In this document: piece after piece, positions 55,434 through 64,000 of the stretch
Layout: each line of letters starts with the position of its first letter
Position numbering within the stretch: the first letter of the stretch is position 1
NCBI RefSeq assembly: GCF_030272615.1
Contig: NC_081406.1
Location: 192,597,891-192,661,890, forward strand
Length of the DNA: 64,000 bases
From: Cryptomeria japonica
Lineage: Eukaryota > Streptophyta > Pinopsida > Cupressales > Cupressaceae
Reading direction: 5' to 3'
Program-made: the position numbers and the translations under genes
The notes under the pieces: generated by a model
Told to the model about the DNA's origin: nothing
Databases searched by the model: none
Seen by the model: only the letters and a program-made list of their open reading frames with translations

Positions 55434-56533
55434 GTTATATTGCTAATTAGGTTGGGTCCTGTGGTAAAGGATGTGGTTTTCCAGGTTCTTGATCTACCCT
55501 TGACATACAATATCCTTCTTAGAAGACTATGGATCCATGAAACGCAAGCGGTTCCTTCTACATATCACCAATGCATCAAATTCCCACATGATGGCGTGTA
55601 AATAACTATACCAGGGGATTAAAATCCTCGAACTGAATCTACCATCCCTATAAATCGTGAATCACCTCCTTCTGAAGCATATGTTGATATGTTGATAGGG
55701 GAATATTCTATGAGTCGAGCTCTTTGCATTGGAAAGCTACCTGTGTCTCCTCAAAACTATGGCAAACCATAGATGACTGAAACCACACCGGATACTACCA
55801 CTATAGTCTACAAACCTATAGTTTTCAAAAAATGAGGAACTTTGTATGATGAGATGGAATAAGAGGATCTTTTGAGTTGGTTGTAAAGGATTGAAGATAA
55901 TGAAAAGATATGGCTATGATGGTCACAGTTCTCTTCGGTTGCAAAAACAAGGTATACTTAAACCAATCACACCTGATGATGGACGTAAAGTTCCTGGCTT
56001 GGGTTATGATGCGCAAAATGATAAGACTTTGAGTACTAAGGGTAACTCAAGTAAGATAGGGGAGTCCTCTAAAGCAACATAGACTAGTAAGGAAGGTACC
56101 ATCGATGACTCCAACGATTTCATTGATATATACGACTATGATTCTATCTGTACCCTTAAACCCATTAACAACCTTGAGATTAATCATGATCCTTTACACG
56201 TTGTTCACCCACAACTTATTGATTTGGATCATGAAGGACCACCCCAATTGGACATTTTTCAAAATGATGAAGCAATTATCACCTTTCTTCGAGCACAAAG
56301 TGACATACCTATCAGGGACCATAGAGTTGGTTTCATCATAGAACTAAATAGTATGAATTACTTTGGAGAAGGTGCTAAGCCTTTCAGCCACAAAATTATA
56401 GAAAATATAAATAGGTCTTATAGTGAAAGTTACTTCGTGGCGCTATTAGACCCAAAAAAAGTAAAAATAAAGGACACATCCAATAATAAAAACCTCTGAG
56501 GCGCTTGAGGATGGAAGGCTTGACAGACTTCCC
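55434..56533 (+). pseudogene. pol: PR-RT linker of the gypsy polyprotein
   Basis: Broken frames resembling the Tat linker: LDLPLTYNILLRRLWIH at the start, GYDGHSSLRLQKQGILKPI (from 55891) in the middle, and IFQNDEAIITFLRAQSDI later. About eight stops and at least two frameshifts. No catalytic residues are expected in this part. Confidence 0.65.
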
Positions 56534-57358
56534 TTGGCATCATATCATGAAAATTCATCTATGTTGGATGAGAAAACAATACCAGCTAATCTTGGCACAG
56601 AAGAAACACCAAGGATCATACATTTGGTGGAATCATTGACTCCTGAAGAAAGAGAACGACATATACAATTTTATAAAGAAAGGCAGGTTATCTTTGCTTG
56701 GTCCTATGTAGATATGCCAAGACTTGATCCCGATTTAATCATGCATCACTTGTCTTTGCCACCTAGGACAAAAACTGTCAAACTAAAGTTAAGAAAGATG
56801 CACCCCCACGTGGCGCTATTAGTAAAAACAAAGTTACAAAAGTTGCTAGATGTTAGATTCATAAGGTCTGTTGATTATGCAGAACGGATCTCAAATTTGG
56901 TGCTAGTTTCAAAATTTGATGGAAGCATCAGTGTTTGTACAAATTTTAGAGATTTAAATAAAGTTTATCCTAAGGATGACTTCCCGCTTCCAAACATTGA
57001 TATGATAGTGGACTTAATATCAGGACATAAGATGTTATCCCTCATGGATGGTTTCTTGGGTTATAATCAAATCAAAATTGCCCTTGAAGATCAGATTAAG
57101 ACAACATTCACTTATCCTTGGGGAAATTTTGGTTGGAATATCACGCTCTTTGGATTAAAGAATTTCGGAGCTACATATCAGCGTGCAATGACCACTATCT
57201 TTCATGACATGATGCATACTTATTTGGAAGACTATGTGGATGATTTGCTTGGAAAATCTTACACGAGAGATGGACACATAGAGATCATGGATAAAATTTT
57301 CGCAAGATTGGAGCAATACAAACTACGCCTGAACCCAAAAAATGTGTCTTCGGAGTAA
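56534..57358 (+). pseudogene. pol: Gypsy reverse transcriptase
   Basis: An uninterrupted frame of 274 codons covers most of RT: LTPEERERHIQFYKERQVIF and FAWSYVDMPRLDPDLIMHHL upstream, DGSISVCTNFRDLNKVYPKD, then MLSLMDGFLGYNQIKI with the first catalytic Asp, and YLEDYVDDLLGKSYT with the YVDD box. It ends at a frameshift or stop after RLNPKNVSSE (57358), where relatives continue into the RT thumb and RNase H. The first ATG is not a native start; the element is read as a polyprotein. Confidence 0.92.
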
Positions 57359-58700
57359 CCTCTGGGAAGCTCCTTAGATACATTGTTTCATCTAAAGGAA
57401 TTGAAGCTGACCTTGCTAAAGTCAAAGCCGTTATTGAAATACCGCCACTAAAGAATATCTATTAGTTGAGATCCTTGCAAGGAAAGTTGTAGTCTATCCG
57501 ACATTTTATAGCACAATTAGCAGATAAATGCCAACCCTTTCAATACTTGCTACAGAAAAATGTTCCTTTTAGATGGGATGACAAGTACGAACAATCTTTT
57601 CAGAAAATTAAGGAATACCTACTGTCACCACTAGTATTAGTACCTCCACAAGATGATAATCCCTTACTTCTTTACATCTCCACAACTACCACAACAATGG
57701 GGGCACTTTTGGCACAATGTGACTCTAAAGGAAAAGAACATGCTATATATTATATTAGTCGCACTTTGGTGGGATATGAGATTAATTATACTCCTATTGA
57801 AAGAGCATGCCTTGCTGTAGTTTTTGCTTCACAAAAGTTTTGACATTACATGCTTACACATCAAACAAAGATCATTACAAAAATTGATCCTCTGAAGTAC
57901 CTTTTGAATAAAGCAACACTTGGCAAAAATTGATCCTCTAAAGTACCTTTTGAGTTTTAAGCAGCACTTACCAGATGACTAGCTAAATGGGTTATGGTTC
58001 TCTGAGTTTGATATTGAATATGTGGAAAGAAAAACAATAAAGGGACAAGCTATAGCAGGTCAACTCACTGATGCTCCTATGACAGATGATCATCCCCTAA
58101 TTACAAAATTACCTGATGAGTTAATATTCAACATGAAATATTCACATATGTGGAATTTATATTTTGATGGCTCCTTCACACAAGGTGGTTCTAGTGCTGA
58201 TATTCTCTTTATCACACCGCAAGGGGATTGTATACCAAAGGCTTACAAAATACAATTTCCATGTACCAATAACATGGCGGAATATGAAGCATTACTCTCT
58301 AGACTTCGTATGGCTATTCAATAGAAAATCCTAGAGTTGTGTGTTCTTGGTGACTCTCAACTCGTGATCAGATAGGTTAATGATGACTACAAGACAAAAG
58401 ATGAAAAGTTGATGCCGTATAAGAGAATGGTGGATGACTTTAAATATTATTTCACAGAAATCACTTTTGAACAAATTCCCAGGGATAATAATAGAGCAAC
58501 TGATGCGATGGATACAATATCACTTATAATAATGTCAAGTAACGTTGCATGTTGTGAATTCTTGGTGGAGCCGCTCTTGGAACCTGCCTATAATGTGCCA
58601 CAATTTGAGATGATATGTCTTATCCTTGGTCCTGATTCACATTGGTACAGAGACATCTATGCCTATCTACATGACAATACCTAACCACTTGACCTATCCA
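57359..58700 (+). pseudogene. pol: Gypsy RNase H and second (Tat-type) RNase H
   Basis: The first RNase H region (57547-57843) reads PLLLYISTTTTTMGALLAQC and IYYISRTLVGYEINYTPIER; the usual Asp near its start is not obvious. The second, of the type acquired by Tat elements, contains WNLYFDGSFTQGGSSADILF, then NNMAEYEALLSRLRMA, then CVLGDSQLVI, keeping D, E and D. A TAG after RMAIQ, stops near 57841, 57930 and 58372, and a short duplication around AAAAATTGATCCTCT (57875 and 57925) break the frame. Confidence 0.85.
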
Positions 58701-59880
58701 ATAAAGTACAAAAAACTTTTATACATCGATCCTCTCATTATACCACTTTAGCTGATACAATATATCGTCGGGATCTTGATGATACTTTACTTCAATGTCT
58801 TGAGCATGATGAGGCTAACACTGCCTTGCTAGAGGTGCATGAAGGTATATGTGGGGCACATTCTAGCGGTCCTACCCTAGCTAAGAAACTCTTGCGTATT
58901 GGTTATTACTGGCCTACCATGGAAAAGAATGCTTATCAGTTTGCCAAAATATGCAAGCAATGCCAAATACATGGAGACTTGATACATGCGCCAGCACATG
59001 AATTACAACCCATCGTTACATCCTAGCCCTTCTGTCAATGGGGACTTGACCTCATGGACACAATCCATTCACCTTCGTCCAATGGTCATAAATTCATCAC
59101 AACTACTATAAAATATTTCACAAAATGGATTGAAGTTGTTCCTTCAACTAATGTCATTGGTAAACAAATTGCTACTTTCATTTTAAATTACATCATATGT
59201 CAGTATGGTGTTCCCTTGTCTATCATCACGGATAATGGTCATCCCTTCAAAAATTAGGATATTTGTGAACTTTGTGACAAATTCCATATTCAACACCATT
59301 TTTCCACACCCTATTATCCTCAAGGCAATGACTAGGCTGAGGCCTCTAACAAGACCATCTTGAAAATTCTTAAAAAGATGGTCAATGAAGTTGGTTGTGA
59401 TTATCACATCCAATTGAACCTTGCCTTGTGGGCTTATCACATGAGTGTCCGCACTCCCACAGGTGCTACTCCATACACCCTTGTCTATGGTATTGAAGCA
59501 ATATTGCCTATCGAGGTTGAGATACCTTCTTTGAGAGTTTCTTTGTGTAACCTAATTAGTGATGAAGACTGTAAAGTCTCCGACTTGCATGAGATCGAAC
59601 TGTTGGATGAAAGATGACAAATTGCATACAATCACCTCAGGGCATACCAACAACGTATGTGTCAAAGTTACAACCATAGAGTTAGATCACACATATGTAA
59701 GATTGGTGATATTGTCCTTAAAGAGAATCCAAAGAATCAACAAGATAGAGAGAAAAAGGGCAAGTCCATATATTGTTACTGCTGCTTATGGATCGGGAGC
59801 TTATCACTTGGCAACTCCAGAGGGTGAATCACTTGATGATCAAATCAATAGCATTCACCTTCGCAGATTTAATACCTGAT
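58701..59880 (+). pseudogene. pol: Gypsy integrase
   Basis: The zinc-binding HHCC domain reads VHEGICGAHSSGPTLAKKLL and CKQCQIHGD. The catalytic triad is readable: D in WGLDLMDTIHSPSS, D in LSIITDNGHPF, E in AEASNKTILKILKKM. In-frame TAG codons follow IVTS, PFKN and QGND, all where Gln or Trp occurs in relatives. The C-terminal part (MTPTGATPYTLVYG-like, then IEAILPIEVEIPSLR) continues to about 59880 after a frameshift near 59615. Confidence 0.9.
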
Positions 59881-61673
59881 CATTTCAGAGAGTTTCTTTT
59901 AAAGGTCCTAAAAAAAGGAAAAAAAAAATGAAAAAAGATTTGAAAAAAATGAATAAAATTATCACCTTGATGAAAACCTAGAAAACAGGCATCTTGTGTG
60001 ATGGAAAAAATGAAAAGCAATAAAAAAGTAAAGAGAAATCATTTGCCCTGTAGTGAAGACTTGGCAAATAGGCATTTTGGGAAAGTACCATGGTGAAAAT
60101 CAGGAAACCGACGCCATGTGTAGTGACTTCGCTCTTTCTTCCTTCAGGATTCTACTTGATCTTTCCCCTCCATACTTATCCATTCTCCTTCCATTTCATA
60201 ATAACCATTCCATCCTCATCATGGTTTGTGAGTTGTTTTGCATTTCCCATACATGCATTGTTTTCCATACACATTAAGCTAGGTTGTTGGGGCATATCCT
60301 TCATTTTGCAACAGATTGGGATACTTGACATCTCATGGTTAGAGGAACAATGGAATCATTCCATCTTCGCTCCATAGTAAAGCATCCAATTTGCAGATGG
60401 TAGCACATTCTCAGACAAACACTCAATGTAGCATTGGGTTTTTTGCAGATGGCAGTACATTTTCAGATGTACATGCAATGTAGCTTCCGGGTTTTAGCAA
60501 AGTCATGATATGATTAGATTATAATCATGCAAACATAACAATATTTTTATCAATCTATTCAAATTCAATTGTGAAAGGAATCATTCTTGCATGAAACATG
60601 AAATTTGTTTATTTGTTTGGTCTTTGATTGTTTCTACTTTGTCTTTTAGCTTTTCCTGGATGTCTTTGACTAGAAAGGCGAGGATGGGGCATGCTCACTG
60701 GTTTGTTGTTTGTGTATTGTTCTTTAGTAATATGTTGACTCATCTTAGGACATGATTGTCTAAGATCATCGAGGATGTATGGGTCTCATGTGATTGGAAC
60801 ATTCCTTCATTGTATAATGTGTCTTCCTATATACAACTGGTATGATTCATTTGGGTCTAATCCATATTTAGATGAGTTCATCCCTTTGCCATAATAATCT
60901 CAATGATGATATAAGCACTTTAAAAGCCAAAGAATTTTCATTATCTTTTTCATCACATCCATTCTTCATTTCTTTCATCACTTCTTCATTCTCTTCATCA
61001 TTTCTTCCTCTCTCTCATCAATTCTTCATTTCTTTCATTCCTTCTTTACTTCTTTCATCACTTCTTATGTTCTTTCATCACCTTCTCTCTTTTATCATTT
61101 AATTTTCCTTTCTTTCTTCCTTTCATCTCTTTTCCTCTTTTGCATCACTCATTTCTCTCCATCATTGCTTTCTTTAATCATTCTCTTCATCTTTCTTGTT
61201 TTAGAGAGATCAATCACATGCTTTATTCAATTGATATAGGTCTCTTAATCTCTTTATCCAACCAATAAAGTTGCTTTTCAAAATCTCATCACCCCTAGAT
61301 CACTCAATAAATCAATCATTGGATCCACTTATCTTGCGCTAACATCAATCCTTATCAGCTCAATCCTCTTGTCAACCTAGCTATATTAATAATTTCCACC
61401 AATTGTTCAGTTATGCCTCTCAGTTGTGCACATTTTCATCAAATGTGCATCTCAGCTTAATGCCTTACGCAATGTCAATCATCCAATCCTCTTCTTGTAA
61501 TCTATCGAGAGATCAATCTTCATCACAAATTTGTTCGATAAATCTCTCAAGGGGGCATATCAAATTTATCATATCAGTCATTATCCTTACCAGGATATCT
61601 CTGGGGCATATATTAGTTAATCATTTTCTTTGAAACAATGCGACAAGCTACATTGTCTCAAAGAGGGGCAAAA
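59881..61673 (+). other. 3' internal region of the gypsy element
   Basis: Non-coding. It contains A-rich sequence (59890-60040), two 52-bp tandem units beginning TTGCAGATGGYAGYACATTY at 60391 and 60443, a pyrimidine-rich stretch with TTCTTTCATCA repeats (about 60950-61180), and the polypurine tract at 61659-61673. Confidence 0.7.
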
Positions 61674-62014
61674 TGTAGATGCATAAATTTTCATCAAACG
61701 TCCTCATACATTAATCATGAATCTTCTATGGATATTATTGTCTATTTAATTTAATTCATTAAATATTTCTTCTATTAAATCTTTCCATTGTCTTAAAATC
61801 AATTAAAATCTTTTATTTCATAAATCCCTTATATATTCATCCCTAACCTCCTTCATAAATTTATTCTCACAAGTCTCTAATTTCCATATCACAAACTCTT
61901 TTCTATCTATCTTTCCATCCCCCACCAATTACATCCACTTAGAGAATGTGCGATAAATCCTCATCCATAACTACCTTTTTTATCCCACATTCATCTCTTG
62001 AGTTTTCTTTCCTA
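61674..62014 (+). repeat. Truncated gypsy 3' LTR
   Basis: Homologous to 49903-50231. It begins TGTAGATGCATAAATTTTC directly after the polypurine tract and breaks off after TTTTCTTTCCTA. Confidence 0.88.
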
Positions 62015-63143
62015 ACTCTTTCCCTCAAAGGAAGATGAGAGTTTCACTATTGATTATCCTTCGAGCACTTTTCACCATTACATTAGGGAAATGAGGGGGT
62101 AATTCACTAGATCCAATCTCCACACAAAGATGATAGATTGAATTATGAATGAATTAAGGATGTTATGATGATCCCCTTATTCCCTTTTTGTTTGATTTGG
62201 AAAGGAATTGAAATTGATTGAATTATGTAGTGCAAAAGTGACAAAGAATCAATTATAACTTGATATCTGAATATGGGATTAAGCTGTGCACTTGGATTTG
62301 GTAGTAAAATGTTGAGACAAAGTCACCTTGCAAATTTGATGAAAAGTTGTCTGGACCATGGTGGGAATGTACACGGTCCTTCGAAAAATCCACAAAACGA
62401 AAAGGGTTTTTCCGCCTTTGCAAATGAAGCTTGAATCCGGAAGTACAGCTGCGCACCTGCAACCTACACACATAAAAGAGAGGGAAATGTATTGGGATTG
62501 GGGGTTTGCCTTTAGATCAAACCCCAGTTTTGGAATTAACCAAGTAATGAAAGAAAGTACTTGCAAGTAGATGTAAATGAAAGACTGAATTATAAATCAC
62601 CTCAAGGGAGGTTGTAGTAGCAATGTTGATAGAAATGTTTGTGTGGATTTGTATTTTGAAATCAATCTCCTCTTCAATGGTTGAATCCTTGACTTGAATG
62701 CAACACCTAGCCTTGAAGGGAGACTTGAGAATGCTCAATGCTGGAAAAGAATGCTTGAATGCTTGATCGCTTGAACATATCCAACTTCGACCTATCCCAC
62801 TTATGCAAATGAGAGGACAAGTGCCCCTTAAATACATGTTTGAAGGATTTGGATTTCATCATGGGCTGACATTGGGGAGATTTCCCGCTCATTGCACAAC
62901 CCACAAGACATGCACTAGAAAGGTCCTACCCCAAAATAGGGCAGGGACAAGGGTGCCACACCCCTATCCTACCCCTTTCTCTAGGGCAGCATGTGGAAAG
63001 AGTGATGAGGAGGCCAAGGAAGAAGCAATTTCCACAAGCCGAGCACTCTCTAGTCTCCGATCAGGCTAGAGGATTCAAGTTCACATGCATGAGGACCCTA
63101 ATATAGTCGTAAATTGCGAGGGTTGCAATTTTATGACACTATA
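62015..63143 (-). mobile_element. LTR of a second gypsy element, minus orientation
   Basis: On the minus strand it starts TATAGTGTCATAAAATTGC after the tract AAAGTGGGGGCTAAA; the start resembles the LTR at 49215 (TGTAGTGTTGTAAATT) with TG changed to TA. A TATA-like TATTTAAGGGG lies near 62830. The left end is placed where similarity of the plus-oriented LTR stops and is not confirmed by TG/CA ends. Frames of up to 106 codons within it have no motif. Confidence 0.65.
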
Positions 63144-64000
63144 TTTAGCCCCCACTTTAGCGAGAGTATAAGCGTATGCTGATACTGCCAATAAAGTACA
63201 AAGAAACAAGATTGAAAGACTTTCACCATGTCAAGGAGGCAAGATGCACCAAGCCCCTAGTGGACTTAGGATCTTACGACTTCAATTGACAAAGTAAAAG
63301 AGAAGATCGATAAGGGGAGAACCATGACTGCAAGTAGCAAATTTCTCTTCACTATGAGTCGTGAAAGCAAGGATACAATGATTACAAAAGAAAACAAAGT
63401 TTCACTAAGTAATTCTAAGTATCACAAGAAGGAAAGAATGAGTGGAGTGTATGCCCCCACGTTAAAGCGATCGCACACACCTTATCGGGAGTGATTGCTT
63501 TAAGGTAGGATACACCCAAGAGGGAGAAGGGAAATGGAGCACGCTATCGCAAGGATTTGTCCCCCAATCGAGGTATAAACCCAAGGAGAATGAACACAAT
63601 ACACGAGGTAGTGTCGCTTTCCTCGGGGTCAGTATGTTGTATGATAACTCATGTATATCATGTATGTATATGCATATAATAATATTCATTCCCCAAAGAA
63701 GGAAACTAACTTAGAAGAAAGGGAAGAGAGGATGTCTTTTGAGTCAACATGAAAGAGACCAAGAAAAGATCTCAATGCTTTGCATCATCCCCAAAGAGAC
63801 ATTTAAGGGAACAAATAGAAGAATAGGGATACATATAGAAGAATGGTCACAAAAGAGAAAGAAAGGAGAGAGAAAGATCTGCAATGCTAACATTGCTAAT
63901 CTAGCATGACATCCACCTCCCGATCTTGTTGATCACTATTTTGGGAAGGTGAGCAACATGCAAGAGGAGTGATATCGATCACAACAGATGGACCTATCAC
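63144..64000 (-). mobile_element. 3' internal end of the second gypsy element
   Basis: A polypurine tract (minus strand, 63144-63160) is followed, moving right, by non-coding internal sequence that runs off the window. No coding motif was recognised; integrase and RT would be expected beyond 64000. Confidence 0.55.

Larger units (their letters stand above)
49903..62014 (+). mobile_element. Ty3/gypsy element, Tat type, decayed
   Basis: LTR starts (TGTAGA) are at 49903 and 61674; the first 330 bp or so of each are clearly homologous. A polypurine tract (AAGAGGGGCAAAA) abuts the second. Between them, on the plus strand, lie gag, protease, RT, RNase H, a second RNase H and integrase, in gypsy order (RT before INT). 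The second RNase H is the hallmark of the Tat group. All coding parts have stops and frameshifts. The 3' LTR breaks off at 62014, where an opposite-orientation LTR begins. The extent of the 5' LTR is unknown because the 3' LTR is truncated. Confidence 0.85.

Overview
The window looks like nuclear DNA from a large, transposon-dense plant genome. No complete, ordinary host protein gene was found. The evidence for a plant is an intact eukaryotic tRNA-Asp(GTC) gene, several Ty1/copia elements (one primed by initiator tRNA-Met), a Ty3/gypsy element of the Tat type with a second RNase H domain, and LINEs whose ORF1 carries DUF4283 and a CCHC knuckle. A conifer or other gymnosperm is my guess from the high density of old, nested elements; the sequence does not prove it.

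Layout. 1-2340: an (AT)n microsatellite, then four diverged modules that carry splice-site-like junctions on the minus strand. 3135-5870: an unidentified minus-strand reading frame broken by a long copia LTR with a gag remnant. 6196-12461: a structurally complete copia element on the minus strand, with 373-bp LTRs, PBS, PPT and a GGGAG target duplication; its gag-pol has ten in-frame stops. 12467-21599: AT-rich DNA with the tRNA-Asp gene, an LTR fragment, a GA-rich purine tract and the 3' end of a LINE ending in ATTC repeats. 21600-29096 and 37823-44291: two direct copies of one composite segment about 16.2 kb apart. Each contains a copia pol fragment and an ORF1-only LINE-type retroposon. The ORF is open (517 codons) in the first copy and broken in the second. 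A 1191-bp solo LTR is present only in the first copy.

29518-37822: a truncated minus-strand copia, then a plus-strand LINE that has lost its reverse transcriptase and is cut off inside RNase H by the second duplicated segment. 44292-49000: a long, decayed, unrecognised reading frame (about 1,100 codons) followed by a polypurine tract and a 3' LTR, so probably an additional retrotransposon ORF. 49215-64000: nested gypsy elements, namely an LTR fragment, a Tat-type element on the plus strand (gag, PR, RT, two RNase H regions, INT, all broken) and a second gypsy LTR in the opposite orientation running off the right edge.

How it fits together: the only gene likely to work is tRNA-Asp. Insertion order can be read from the nesting. 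The LINE-type insertion preceded the segmental duplication, the solo LTR followed it, and the 6196-12461 copia is among the youngest events (LTRs differ at 5 of 373 positions). The observations most worth checking are the additional ORF at 44.3-47.6 kb, the paired ORF1-only retroposons, a U5 hairpin that seems conserved by compensatory pairing in three LTRs, a dimer-signal-like hairpin in the copia leader, and the repeated exon-like modules at the left edge.
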